Shown here piece by piece: positions 33,053 to 41,858 of a DNA stretch of 64,000 nucleotides; position 1 is the stretch's first letter, and each line of letters starts with the position of its first letter. The notes under the pieces are model-generated. The model made no database searches. It worked only from the letters and a program-made list of their open reading frames with translations, and was not told the origin of the DNA. Origin of the DNA: Gemmatimonadota bacterium (GTDB lineage Bacteria; Gemmatimonadota; Gemmatimonadetes; Longimicrobiales; Gaopeijiaceae); assembly GCA_029262115.1 (NCBI GenBank), contig JAJCZZ010000085.1:1-64000 (forward strand), given 5' to 3'. The translations under genes were made by a program, and so were the position numbers.

Positions 33053-34846
33053 GTGTCGGTCCAAGACTTCGAGCGCGAGCTCGCCGGAGCACTGCCCGAG
33101 CCGGACGTCGACGAGTCGGACGAACTGGAGGCGGAGCGCCAGGAGATCCTGGCGGAGGCGCGTCACTACCTCGGCCTCCCTGAGTCGGCCGGAGTCGACG
33201 TGATCCGTAGCGCGTTCAGCACGTCGATGTGGGACTTCTGGATCTTCTTCTTCCCCGAGTACCGCATGGGCGAAGACGGCACAGAGATCCAAGGAGGGGA
33301 CTTCCACCGCGAACTCGTCGACGAGCTGCAGCGGATCTACATCGATGGCCGCCCCGGCGAGGAGCTCTCCCGCGCCTATCCACGGGAGCACGCCAAGTCT
33401 GTCTTCGCGTCGTTCGTCGGGCAGTTGTTCGCCCTGGCTCACGGGCACCGGCGCTTCGCGGTCCTGTTCAGCGACACGAGCACCCAAGCCGAGGAGTTCG
33501 TCGACGACACCCGGGTGGAGGTCGAGACGAACGAGCGGCTGCAGGCGGTCTACGCGGAGTTCTGCGAGTGGGATCGGCCCCCTAAAGCCAACCGGCTGGC
33601 ATTCGGTACAGGCGTCTGGCTGGTGTGTGCTGGGTCGGGGAAGTCCGTCCGCGGCATGAGGAAGGGCCGGCAGCGGCCCGACCTCGTGACCTGCGACGAC
33701 ATCGAGAACGACGAAGAGGTTGAAAACCCCAAGAGGAGGAAGAAGAAGATGCGGTGGTACAACCGAGTGCCTCGAAAGCTTGGGCGCGCAGCGGTGTTCG
33801 TCATTGTCGGGACGATCCTGCACGCGTCGAGTTTCCTGGCGGAGCGGGTCAAGGCAGACGAGCACATCCACGCCGCCCTCCCATCTGAGCCCGTCAACCA
33901 GGAGCTGTGGTCGGAGTGGGAGCGAATGTTCCTGGACCGGGGGCTCCCCGATGCGGAGGCCGTGGCGCTCCAGTTCTACGAGGCCCGCCGCGCGGAAATG
34001 GATGCCGGGGCCGAGGTGCTCTGGCCTGCCCAGTTTTCGATCTACGGTCTCATGGTCGAACGCGCAGAGGATTTGGCGTCGTTCCTGTCGGAGCGCCAGA
34101 ACAAGCCGTTCGATCCATCAGCGAGTTGGTTCCCTGAGGACCGCATCACGTTCCGCACGCTGCACCCCAAAGACACTGACGTCGACGAACTCCCATCCGA
34201 CGAGGAGATCGTGTTGTCGGTCGGGTTCTGGGACCCAGCACGCGGGACGTCGAAGGGAGACACCAGCTCGCTCGTCCGGTTGGACTGCTATCGCGACGGC
34301 TCTCGCCACGTTCGAGAATCGGAGACGGATAGGATCCCGCCCGAGAACGTGATGGAGGCGGGGATCGGCATGCACAAGCGGCGTCGCTTCGATGTGTGGG
34401 GCGTCGAGAAGGTGGGCCTCAGTTCATACGATGAGACGCTGCAGACCCTCGGCGACCACAACGGCCTCCAGCTGCCTGTCGAGCCCTGCACCCCCACCGG
34501 CTCGAAGGACATTCGTATTCGGTCTCTGCGCCCGAGCATCGTATCTGCGGGTCTGACGTTCGACTCCAGCCTGCCTTTGGAGGCCCAGCGTCAACTCAAG
34601 TTCTACCCGTCGCATCCGAACGACGACTTCCCCGACGCAGTCCAGTCGGCCATGACCCTGGCCGACGAGTACCTCACTGACGTGGAACCCGCCAGCTCGA
34701 GCAGGGACGCGACGGAGGAGGAGCTGCGGCCTGATCGCGACGCGGACCTCCGTCGCGCCATCCCCCGCGAGGACGAGCCGGAAGGATTGGGCGCGTTCTC
34801 TGGCCGCTTCGCCCCCGGCGGCCTCTTCGACCGCCTGTTCGGCTGA
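33053..34846 (+). CDS. Terminase large subunit (packaging ATPase-nuclease)
   Basis: 597 residues from a GTG. The ATPase part shows a variant Walker A, PREHAKS (110-116), preceded by FHRELVDELQ, and Walker B LVTCDDIEN (211-219). A second domain shows the RNase H-like nuclease: VGFWDPARG near 413 and NDDFPDAVQSAM near 550. It pumps DNA into the prohead and, in Mu-like phages, cuts after a headful that includes host DNA. Order small terminase, large terminase, portal, gpF-like is the standard one. Confidence 0.85.
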   Translation: MSVQDFERELAGALPEPDVDESDELEAERQEILAEARHYLGLPESAGVDVIRSAFSTSMWDFWIFFFPEYRMGEDGTEIQGGDFHRELVDELQRIYIDGRPGEELSRAYPREHAKSVFASFVGQLFALAHGHRRFAVLFSDTSTQAEEFVDDTRVEVETNERLQAVYAEFCEWDRPPKANRLAFGTGVWLVCAGSGKSVRGMRKGRQRPDLVTCDDIENDEEVENPKRRKKKMRWYNRVPRKLGRAAVFVIVGTILHASSFLAERVKADEHIHAALPSEPVNQELWSEWERMFLDRGLPDAEAVALQFYEARRAEMDAGAEVLWPAQFSIYGLMVERAEDLASFLSERQNKPFDPSASWFPEDRITFRTLHPKDTDVDELPSDEEIVLSVGFWDPARGTSKGDTSSLVRLDCYRDGSRHVRESETDRIPPENVMEAGIGMHKRRRFDVWGVEKVGLSSYDETLQTLGDHNGLQLPVEPCTPTGSKDIRIRSLRPSIVSAGLTFDSSLPLEAQRQLKFYPSHPNDDFPDAVQSAMTLADEYLTDVEPASSSRDATEEELRPDRDADLRRAIPREDEPEGLGAFSGRFAPGGLFDRLFG

Positions 34847-34864
34847 CTGGCGGCGGAGCCCTCT

Positions 34865-36292
34865 ATGAATCTGCGTGACCGCATCTTCGACCGCTTCTTC
34901 GCGGACATCCACGACCGACGGCTCGCCGCGGCTGTGGACGACCTGCGCGAGGGGTCAAGCCGTGCGCGTCAGATGGAGGGCTTCCGCCGCCTCACCGAGG
35001 ACGGCAACCGCGACCTGAACCGCGTCACGCTCGACAAACAGCGCGAGATCGCGGTCTACCTGTACACCTACAACATGCTCGCCCGGCGCATCCTCGAGAC
35101 GATGCGCGAGTGGATCCTGGGCGAGGGCGTGACGGTCACGGCGGAGGATCCCACGACCGAGGCGTTCCTGCAGCAGTTCTGGAACGACCGGACGAATCGC
35201 TGGGACATTCGCCTGTGGGAGCAGACGCTCGAGCTGTACCTGATGGGTGAGCGCTTCTGGCCCGTCTTCACCAATGAGTACTCGGGGCTGATGCGCTTCG
35301 GCGTGCTGGACCCGTCCCGCGTGAAGAAGGTCATCACCAACCCGGACAACGTCGAGCAGCCGCTCGGCATCGTGCTGAAGTCGACGCGCGGCGAGCCCGA
35401 GCGACGGATGCGCACGGTGCTCTCGACCGTCGAGCTCGACATGCTGACTCCCTACGCCCTGGCGGAGTGGGAGGGCATGAACGACGGCGAGCTGATGCAG
35501 TTCGCCGTGAACAAGCTGAGCACGCAGAGTCGCGGTGTGAGCGAACTCTTTGCGGCTGCCGACTGGCTCGACGGCTACGAGAGCCTGCTGTTCAGCATCC
35601 TGCAGCGCGAGAAGGCGAACTCGATGGTGATGTGGGATGTCACCCTCGAGGGCGCCGACGACGAGGCCGTCGAGAAGTTCCTGAAGAAGCAGACGTACCC
35701 GAAGCCGCTGTCGATGCGGGCCCACAACGAAAAGGTCAAGTGGGAGCTGCAAGGCCCGGCGTTCGGAAGCTCGAACAACAACGTCGAGCACAGCCGGCTG
35801 TTTCGGAATCACGTGTTGTCGGGGCAGAGTCTGCCGGAGCACTGGTTCGGCGGTGGCGGCGACGTGAATCGCGCGACGGGCGAGTCCATGCACGCGCCCA
35901 CAGAGAAGTCGCTGACCGCCAAGCAGCGCCACGTGAAGCACATCCTCACCGATGTGATCGCGACCCAGATCGACCGCGGTGTGCGGTCGGGGAACCTGGC
36001 TGACTCTGAATCGGCGCGGGCGTTCACGATCCAGTTTCCCGAGCTTTCGACGCGGGATCTGACGAAGATCTCGTCGTCGATCCAGGGCGTGGCCACCGCG
36101 TTCACTCTGCTCGGTCAGCAGGGGTGGCTCGATGACGAGACGCCGGTCCGCGTGCTGTCCAGCTTGCTCCAGCAGATGGGCGTCGATCGTGATCCTGAGG
36201 AGATGCTGGCAGGCGCACGTGAGCAGCGGGGGCGCACGGCCGCCGATGAAATGACGGCCGCCATGGACCGCCGCATGAAGGTCGTGAACTGA
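34865..36292 (+). CDS. Portal protein
   Basis: 475 residues. Position between terminase and gpF-like gene, the length, and segments such as RILETMREWILGEGVTVTAE, FGVLDPSRVKKV, and SLPEHWFGGGGDVNRATG (near 325) are typical of phage portal proteins. It forms the dodecameric ring through which DNA enters. One-base overlap with the gene downstream. Confidence 0.8.
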   Translation: MNLRDRIFDRFFADIHDRRLAAAVDDLREGSSRARQMEGFRRLTEDGNRDLNRVTLDKQREIAVYLYTYNMLARRILETMREWILGEGVTVTAEDPTTEAFLQQFWNDRTNRWDIRLWEQTLELYLMGERFWPVFTNEYSGLMRFGVLDPSRVKKVITNPDNVEQPLGIVLKSTRGEPERRMRTVLSTVELDMLTPYALAEWEGMNDGELMQFAVNKLSTQSRGVSELFAAADWLDGYESLLFSILQREKANSMVMWDVTLEGADDEAVEKFLKKQTYPKPLSMRAHNEKVKWELQGPAFGSSNNNVEHSRLFRNHVLSGQSLPEHWFGGGGDVNRATGESMHAPTEKSLTAKQRHVKHILTDVIATQIDRGVRSGNLADSESARAFTIQFPELSTRDLTKISSSIQGVATAFTLLGQQGWLDDETPVRVLSSLLQQMGVDRDPEEMLAGAREQRGRTAADEMTAAMDRRMKVVN

Positions 36293-37101
36293 TGGGCCCG
36301 CGAGAGCGGCGGCGCCGTGCGGTGCGGGCCATCCGTGCTGCCCGCCAGCGCCGCGGCCTCCAGCGTGACGAGCATGTCGAGCGCGTCGTCGGCTCGCTCG
36401 CGGAGCTGCAGGAGAGCTTGCGCCTCCAACTCCAGGCCCAGCCGAGCGAGTTCGAGCAGATCCATCTACGCCAGCTCCTGGGCGAGGTCGACGAGCAGAT
36501 CACGCTCTGGCAGACTCGCGCCCGCGGACTCGTGAAGGACGGGTTCGAGGCCGCATGGGAGTTGGCTCCCGCGCTGATCGATGCGCCGTTCGCCGCGGTC
36601 GGGTCGCCACTCCCTCGCCTGATCCTTCCCTCATCCCTGCTCGACGAGATGATGGCGGAGGGCGTGAGTCTGATGGACGGCGTCGGCGAAGTCGCCCGCA
36701 CGCGGATCCACCAGTACCTCGAGGCCGGCCTTCTCGGCGGGCGGACGCCCGGCGAGGTCATGCTGGACATCTCGGGCCAGCTCAGGAAGGCCGGTCCGTT
36801 CAAGCTGATCAGCTACCGCGCCGAGGCCGTGACCCGTACCGAGATGGGGCGCGTCCATTCCAAGGCCGGCCAGGCCCGCATGGACGCCGCCCTCGATCAC
36901 GTGCCCTCGCTGGGCAAGCAGTGGATCTGGAGCGGCAAGGGACGCGTCGCCCACCAGGCAGCGAACAACCAAGTGCGCGCCGTGCGGGAGCCCTTCGATG
37001 TCGGAGGCGAGCAGCTCCAGCACCCCCGCGATCCGGCCGGCTCGGCCGCGAACACCATCATGTGCGGATGCGATTCCGTCCCGCACATGGATCACTGGTA
37101 G
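36292..37101 (+). CDS. Minor head protein (Mu gpF-like)
   Basis: 269 residues. The C-terminal domain has the gpF pattern: EAVTRTEMGRVHSKAGQARM (about 180-199), then a W-I-W-S-G-K turn and the terminal ANTIMCGCDSVP, equivalent to the usual N-C-R-C. GpF-like proteins are a few copies per head, attached to the portal, and help prohead assembly. The start overlaps the portal stop by one base. Confidence 0.8.
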   Translation: MGPRERRRRAVRAIRAARQRRGLQRDEHVERVVGSLAELQESLRLQLQAQPSEFEQIHLRQLLGEVDEQITLWQTRARGLVKDGFEAAWELAPALIDAPFAAVGSPLPRLILPSSLLDEMMAEGVSLMDGVGEVARTRIHQYLEAGLLGGRTPGEVMLDISGQLRKAGPFKLISYRAEAVTRTEMGRVHSKAGQARMDAALDHVPSLGKQWIWSGKGRVAHQAANNQVRAVREPFDVGGEQLQHPRDPAGSAANTIMCGCDSVPHMDHW

Positions 37102-37130
37102 GACCCCCAACCCCTGATGGAGAGAAAGAC

Positions 37131-37493
37131 ATGAGCACGAGTGTCGGAGGAAGCCTGGTCCTGGCCGTCTTGGGCGCGAGCCTGCTGGCGTCGGTCGAGG
37201 TGCAGGACACGACCCGCGCGGGCAAGCCGCTGTTCAAGAAGAGCAAGGCCGGCGTTGATGAGCCGGTCATGCGCTCCGTGGCTCTGGCCGAGGTGGCAGC
37301 CCACCGCATCGACCTGGCCTCCCACACGCTCACCGTCGTGACCGTCCAGGGTCGGAAGGTCTCCGGGCCACTGCCCAAGGGCTGGAAGCCTCCGGTCGAA
37401 GTCGATGCTGGCGCCGAGGAAGAGAAGGGCCCGGGCACCGAGGAAGAGAAGGGCCCGGGCACCGGCGGAGAGAAGGCCGGAGCGAAGGAGTAA
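37131..37493 (+). CDS. Small repeat-bearing hypothetical protein
   Basis: 120 residues from the ATG at 37131 with AGAGAA just upstream. N-terminal hydrophobic segment (GGSLVLAVLGASLLASVEV), basic middle, and a C-terminal tail of acidic repeats EEEKGPGT twice. It lies 3 bases before the capsid polyprotein. Role unknown; perhaps a head-associated or assembly protein. Confidence 0.5.
   Translation: MSTSVGGSLVLAVLGASLLASVEVQDTTRAGKPLFKKSKAGVDEPVMRSVALAEVAAHRIDLASHTLTVVTVQGRKVSGPLPKGWKPPVEVDAGAEEEKGPGTEEEKGPGTGGEKAGAKE
37416..37463 (+). repeat. 24-bp tandem duplication in coding sequence
   Basis: Two exact adjacent 24-bp copies (37416-37439 and 37440-37463), each encoding EEEKGPGT, in the tail of the gene at 37131-37493. 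In-frame unit length means copy-number changes would leave the frame intact. Confidence 0.8.
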
Positions 37494-37496
37494 CCC

Positions 37497-39830
37497 ATGC
37501 CTCGCCGCCTCCAGGAGCAGAGCCTCGAAGCCACGGTCGACGCGGTCTACCGCTCGATCTGGTCGTACAACGATGCGCTCGAGTCGGATGACCCGGGCCG
37601 GTGGAACGTGCTCGATATCCACGACGACTTCGTCGTGGTGCGTCGCGGTCGCGACATGCTGCGCGTGCCATACTCGTTCGACGACAACGGCATTGCGGTG
37701 TTCGGCGAGCCGGAGGAAGTCGAGATGGAGCTGGAGCCCGTGGCCGAAGCCGCGGTCCAGACGCTCCGGGTCGGCGCGCTCCTGGAGGCGGCGAAGAAGG
37801 ACGGATGGACCTGGGACGTCGTGGTCATCCAGCCCGGCTGGTCAAAGAACGGGCGCTACTACCCGCGTGACGTGCTGGCTGCGGCCGTCGAGAACCAACT
37901 GTTCGAGGGCGTGAAGGTCTGCGTGTTCCCGGAGATCGACCTGGGCCACCACCGCAACGCGCTGAAGAAGAACTGGGACCGCCAGATCGGATGGTTGGAG
38001 GCGGTACGCGTGGGTGAGTCGGGCGAGATCCGCGCGACGCTGCAGTTCCTACATGCCCCGCTCGCCGACCGTCTCCGAGCGTACATGCTCGAGCAGTGGA
38101 CCCAGCACAAGAAGGACCTGGGATTGTCGATCGACGCCCGCGGAACGGTCGCGGAAGTCGACACCCCGGACGGCCCGCGCACGGTCGTCCTCAGCCTCAC
38201 CGAGGCGCTGAGCCTCGATGTGGTCGTACACCCCGCCGCCGGCGGGCAATTCACTCAACTGGTGGCCGCAATGGCCGCCGTTCCCGAGGAGGATCAGATG
38301 GATCCGCAGCTGAAGCGACTGTGGGATCTCCTCCAGGCCCGCCGGCCCGAAGCCCTGACTGGCCTGGATGAGAAGACCGTGACCTTGGCGCAGCTCACTG
38401 AGCAGCTGACCGATGACGAGCTGAGCCGAGCGCTCACCGAGGAGGAGGAGGCGCCGACCGAGGAGCCCCCGGCCACCGATGGACTGCAGGAGGCCGCGCC
38501 GTCGAACGACGACGTGCGTCGTGACCTGACGAAATTCCGGGTCGATCACCTCCTCGAGGCGTCGAAGCTGCCCGAGCTGGCCCGGAAGAAGCTGCGTGCC
38601 CGCTTCGAGGGGCGGATCGCCACCGAGGATCAGATCCGGGAAGCGATCAGCGACGAGCGTGACTACCTGGCAGAGATGGCGCCCGCTCGTGTGGCGGGCC
38701 TCGGAGGCACACGCGACGGAGCCGGGCTCCGTGTCGGTGCGGGCAAGGCCGAGAAGCTGCAGGCTGGCTTCGACCGCGCGTTCGGCTTGGTGCCGGAGAA
38801 CGCGGATCTGGCCGACGTCGCGCCCCTTGGTCTCCGTCGGCTGTACGACGAGATCACGATGGGCCACGACTCCGGCGTGACGGGCATCCTGTCCGAGCAG
38901 GCCGAGTCCGACATGCTCCAGGAGGCGTTCACGAACGCCACCCTGCCGCGCGTGGTGCTGAACACCATGCACCGCCGGCTCTTGCAGGACTACCGCGCGA
39001 TCGACTACCGCGAGCGGGATCTGATCAGCGTGACTCAGGCCGCGGACTTCAAGACCCGCGAGGTCATCCGGCTGGGCGGGTTCGGCGACATTCCCACCGT
39101 CGATCCTGAGGCCGCCGACTACGCCGAGCTCGCCGCGTTCGGTGACCAATACGAGCAGTACAGCGTCGGCCAGAAGGGCGCGATCGTCACCATCACCCGC
39201 AAGCACATCGTGAACGACGACGTCGGCGCGTTCTCGCGGGTGAGCACCAAGCTCGGCCGGGCGTCGCGCAGGACGTTTGCCAAGTTCGTGTACGGGTTCT
39301 TCAGCTCGAATCCGAACATGCAGGACGGGAACGCGTGGTTCAGCGTGGCGCATGCCAACCTCGGCACAACGGCCTTCAGCGCGGCGCAGCTCGATGCCGC
39401 GCGCCTGGCCATGTACAACCAGACCGAGCCGGACTCGGCTGAGAAGCTCGGCTTCGCGCCGCACTACCTCCTCTTGCCGATTGACCTGGAGAAGTCGGCG
39501 GAGGACATCAACCAGACCGACAGGGTGGTTGGCTCGGCCAACAACGACGCGAACCGCTGGTACCACAAGTTCGGAAAGGAGAACGAGCGCATCATCGTCG
39601 TGCCGTTCTTCGCCGACGCGAACGACTGGGTCGTGACCGCGGATCCCTCGATGGTCGACATCATCGAGGTCGCCTTCCTCAACGGACAGGAAGAGCCGGA
39701 GATGTTCATCGCCGACGCTCCGACCGTCGGGCAGATGTTCGTCGCGGACAAGGTGCAGCTCAAGATCCGGCACGAGTACGGCGGCGCGCCCGTCGACCAT
39801 CGCGGCGTCTGGAAGGCGGTGGTCGTCTGA
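37497..39830 (+). CDS. Fused prohead protease-scaffold-major capsid protein
   Basis: 777 residues. Residues about 80-260 look like a capsid maturation protease (KDGWTWDVVVIQPGWSKNGR, later LSIDARGTV and LSLDVVVHPAAGG). Residues about 268-430 are charged and helical as in scaffolds (QLTEQLTDDELSRALTEEEE). Residues about 440-777 have major-capsid features (RRLLQDYRAIDYRERDLISV, VTITRKHIVNDDVGAFSRV, ANLGTTAFSAAQLDAAR) like the Mu gpT-type coat. No stop or frame break separates the parts. A strong internal start (see 38286-38300) could give scaffold-capsid without protease. Cleavage near 430 would release mature coat. Confidence 0.8.
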   Translation: MPRRLQEQSLEATVDAVYRSIWSYNDALESDDPGRWNVLDIHDDFVVVRRGRDMLRVPYSFDDNGIAVFGEPEEVEMELEPVAEAAVQTLRVGALLEAAKKDGWTWDVVVIQPGWSKNGRYYPRDVLAAAVENQLFEGVKVCVFPEIDLGHHRNALKKNWDRQIGWLEAVRVGESGEIRATLQFLHAPLADRLRAYMLEQWTQHKKDLGLSIDARGTVAEVDTPDGPRTVVLSLTEALSLDVVVHPAAGGQFTQLVAAMAAVPEEDQMDPQLKRLWDLLQARRPEALTGLDEKTVTLAQLTEQLTDDELSRALTEEEEAPTEEPPATDGLQEAAPSNDDVRRDLTKFRVDHLLEASKLPELARKKLRARFEGRIATEDQIREAISDERDYLAEMAPARVAGLGGTRDGAGLRVGAGKAEKLQAGFDRAFGLVPENADLADVAPLGLRRLYDEITMGHDSGVTGILSEQAESDMLQEAFTNATLPRVVLNTMHRRLLQDYRAIDYRERDLISVTQAADFKTREVIRLGGFGDIPTVDPEAADYAELAAFGDQYEQYSVGQKGAIVTITRKHIVNDDVGAFSRVSTKLGRASRRTFAKFVYGFFSSNPNMQDGNAWFSVAHANLGTTAFSAAQLDAARLAMYNQTEPDSAEKLGFAPHYLLLPIDLEKSAEDINQTDRVVGSANNDANRWYHKFGKENERIIVVPFFADANDWVVTADPSMVDIIEVAFLNGQEEPEMFIADAPTVGQMFVADKVQLKIRHEYGGAPVDHRGVWKAVVV
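38286..38300 (+). promoter_or_regulatory. Internal ribosome site and in-frame start in capsid gene
   Basis: GAGGAGG (38286-38292), a 5-base spacer and ATG (38298-38300) in frame with the capsid gene. Translation here would begin at Met268, exactly at the boundary between protease-like and scaffold-like parts, giving a 510-residue scaffold-capsid product. It copies the nested protease/scaffold logic of lambda C/Nu3 and Mu I/Z. Confidence 0.6.
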
Positions 39831-39851
39831 TCCACGCGTAGCACGGGCAAC

Positions 39852-39905
39852 GTGGGAGGCCCTGGGGGTGCCGCGGCAGGACCGGCGCGGCGCCCCGACT
39901 CCCAC
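39852..39905 (+). ncRNA. Long two-part RNA hairpin after the capsid gene
   Basis: Outer stem GTGGGAG (39852-39858) with CTCCCAC (39899-39905); inner 11-bp stem GGGGTGCCGCG (39865-39875) with CGCGGCGCCCC (39886-39896, one G-U pair), loop of 10. It begins 21 bases after the capsid stop. No U tract follows, so it is more likely an mRNA-stabilising or processing structure than a terminator. Confidence 0.5.
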
Positions 39906-39911
39906 CACCCT

Positions 39912-40006
39912 GGCGGGTGATGAGGATGGTGATTCGATGGAGGCGCCCCCCCTCCGTCCCCTGGGCCCTCGGACGACCCAGGCCGGTTCGATTCCGGCTC
40001 CCGCCA
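39912..40006 (+). ncRNA. tRNA-like element with long variable arm
   Basis: The 3' part is a textbook T arm: GCCGG-TTCGATT-CCGGC (39982-39998), containing the full B-box GGTTCGATTCC, followed by TCCCGCC and a discriminator A. GGCGGG (39912-39917) pairs with CCCGCC (40000-40005) as an acceptor stem. GGAGG-CGCCCCC-CCTCC (39939-39955) has the 5-7-5 shape of an anticodon arm, with CCC in the anticodon place, and CTGGG/CCCAG (39961-39981) would be a type II variable arm. Against a working tRNA: no U33, no clear D stem, and a mismatch at 7-66. It may be a degenerate tRNA or a tRNA-mimic. Confidence 0.35.
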
Positions 40007-40036
40007 TTTGAACACCACACCGTTGAGACGAGATCG

Positions 40037-40714
40037 ATGCCGCTAAACAACAGCGCTGACTACCGCACCGCCATCCAGGCCCTGGTCAGGGACGGCGGCA
40101 GCGTGCTCGTCGATCCCGATGACTACGACCGAATGCTCGAGGACGCGCTGAAGCGGCTGGCCAAAGCGGAGCCGCGGCGGGTCGTCGTCGACGTCGACGG
40201 CGACGGCGGGTTCGACTACGTCCTCCCCGCTCCCTTCGACGCCGCGTTCAGCCGTGTCCTGGAGGTCGAGTATCCGGCCGGGCAGCGGCAGCGCTGCATG
40301 GTCGATCGACTGGATTGGGAGCTGTACGAGGCGCCCGCAGGCCCCGCCCTGCGCTTCCTCGTCGACACGCCCGCCGTCGGCGAGACCATCCGCGTCATGC
40401 ACACCGCGCTGCACGTCGTCGACGCGGGAAGCTCTACGGTGCCGTCCGCTCGCGAGGATGCAGTGAAGCTCCTCGCGGCCGCGCTCTGCTGCGAGGCGCT
40501 CTCGGCGCACTACAGCAACTCGGGCGACGCGCTGATTGGAGCGGACTCGGTCGACCACAAGTCGAAGGCATCCGAGTACGCAGCCCGGGCGAAGCGGTTC
40601 ATGAAGCTGGCCGAAGACCTCCTTCCGGTGGAGGAGCTCGGCGAGGCAGCAGCGGCCAGTGGGTTCGGCGCGATCGGCGTCGACCAAGACTTCCTCACGC
40701 ACCCGAACCGCTGA
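40037..40714 (+). CDS. Head-tail connector/completion protein (putative)
   Basis: 225 residues from the ATG at 40037; longer frames upstream would run through the structured RNA. Helical N-terminus (YRTAIQALVRDGGSVLVDPD), beta-rich middle and a C-terminal helical end (YAARAKRFMKLAEDLLPVEE). Placement directly after the capsid gene and before the gp10-like gene is that of head-tail adaptors (gp6/gp15-like). No decisive motif. Confidence 0.55.
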   Translation: MPLNNSADYRTAIQALVRDGGSVLVDPDDYDRMLEDALKRLAKAEPRRVVVDVDGDGGFDYVLPAPFDAAFSRVLEVEYPAGQRQRCMVDRLDWELYEAPAGPALRFLVDTPAVGETIRVMHTALHVVDAGSSTVPSAREDAVKLLAAALCCEALSAHYSNSGDALIGADSVDHKSKASEYAARAKRFMKLAEDLLPVEELGEAAAASGFGAIGVDQDFLTHPNR

Positions 40715-41229
40715 TGGGCGTCCTGATCGAAGGCCGCCTCGAGGGCGCCGACATGCCGGATCCGACGGGAGTCCTCCCGCCGGCGCTGATGCGTGCCGTG
40801 ACCGAGAGCGCGCTGCTGCTCGAGCGGCGCGTCAAGCTGAATACGCCCATCGGCGTGACCGGTGTCGCGCGCCACAGCGTGGGTCACCGAATCGAGCGGG
40901 GCGGCAGCGTCCAGCGCGGCGTCCACATCCGTGCCGAGCTCGGCTCCCCCGCCCGTCACGTCGGCGTGCTCGAGCGTGGCCGCCGCCGTGGCGCTCGCCG
41001 TCCGCCAGCCGACGCCCTGGAGCTGTGGGTGCGCAGGAAGCTGGGCATCACCGACCGCAAGGAAGCACGGGGGGTGGCCTTCGTGATCGCGCGTGCGATC
41101 GGCAAGCGCGGAATGGACGCCATCGAGATGTTCGAGCAGGCCGCCGACGATAGCGAGCGGGAGATCCAAGCGATCTTCGACCGCGCTGGGCTGGCCATCC
41201 AGGTGCGCATGACACGAGGGCGTGCCTGA
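40714..41229 (+). CDS. HK97 gp10-like head-tail joining/neck protein
   Basis: 171 residues from the ATG at 40714 (TGATG overlap with the previous stop). ESALLLERRVKLNTPIGVTG and GVHIRAELGSPARHVGVLER are typical of the gp10-like family, which shapes the neck or tail-joining interface. Ends with an amphipathic helix (DSEREIQAIFDRAGLAIQVR). Overlaps the next gene by one base. Confidence 0.65.
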   Translation: MGVLIEGRLEGADMPDPTGVLPPALMRAVTESALLLERRVKLNTPIGVTGVARHSVGHRIERGGSVQRGVHIRAELGSPARHVGVLERGRRRGARRPPADALELWVRRKLGITDRKEARGVAFVIARAIGKRGMDAIEMFEQAADDSEREIQAIFDRAGLAIQVRMTRGRA

Positions 41230-41687
41230 TGCCTCCCGTACTCTACGCCACCCGGGCCGCCGACTTGAAGGCCCGCCTCGAAGGCGTGGGCGGAGCGGGG
41301 ATCGTTCACACGCGCCAGCGATTCACGGCGCAGTGGAGTCAGTTCCTCGCCCTGTTCAAAGATGCGGACGGCCGCGTCCGAGGATGGGAGGTGTCCGCCG
41401 GACCCCGCTCCCCCGAGCAAGCGCCCGACTGGATCGAGACATGGGAGCTCGCCCACTACCTCGGGCTCAACGATGCCGAGGCCACCGAGCTGGACTTCCA
41501 GGCGCATCTCGAGGCCGTGGCTCGGAGCCTCCGGGACGGGCCCTATCTGCCCGACGAGGCCGCGCCGTGGGGCGTGGTCACACAAGGGATGTCCATCGAC
41601 GTAGCCGAGACCCGGTCGTTCGGCGGCGTCCTCTGCCACTACGGCCAATGCACGCTCAGCGTGCGCCGCCACTACGACGAGTTGTAA
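41229..41687 (+). CDS. Tail completion/terminator-like protein (putative)
   Basis: 152 residues. Length, position between gp10-like and tail tube genes, and a beta-rich C-terminus (TQGMSIDVAETRSFGGVLCH, then YGQCTLSVRRHY) fit the tail-terminator (gpU/gp17-like) family, which caps the tail tube and binds the neck. No direct sequence match recognised. Confidence 0.5.
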   Translation: MPPVLYATRAADLKARLEGVGGAGIVHTRQRFTAQWSQFLALFKDADGRVRGWEVSAGPRSPEQAPDWIETWELAHYLGLNDAEATELDFQAHLEAVARSLRDGPYLPDEAAPWGVVTQGMSIDVAETRSFGGVLCHYGQCTLSVRRHYDEL

Positions 41688-41696
41688 GGAGAAGCC

Positions 41697-41858
41697 ATGA
41701 CCCCGAGAAAGAAGAGGGCCGCACCGCCGGAGTTCCTGCCCGAGCGCGCCCAAGTGCGGCGCGCCGGCGTCCACGTCGATGGCCAGGCGGTGGATCTGCC
41801 TGAGCCGACGTCGGTCGCCGAAACCACCCCGACCACCCCTGATGAGGTGTCCGACTGA
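41697..41858 (+). CDS. Small 53-residue protein before tail tube gene
   Basis: 53 residues from an ATG with AAGGAG 5 bases upstream: basic start (MTPRKKRAAPPEF), Thr/Pro-rich end (AETTPTTPDEVSD). Its stop overlaps the tail tube start by one base (TGATG). Short proline-rich genes occur at this place in several Mu-like phages; function unknown. Confidence 0.5.
   Translation: MTPRKKRAAPPEFLPERAQVRRAGVHVDGQAVDLPEPTSVAETTPTTPDEVSD

Noticed and set aside
39851-39905. Rho-independent terminator after the capsid gene
   Set aside because: The hairpin is very stable but has no U tract, and essential neck and tail genes lie downstream in the same direction.
38049-40007. A 652-codon minus-strand frame over the capsid gene
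   Set aside because: Antisense shadow of the capsid gene with the same biased composition; it also crosses the tRNA-like region.
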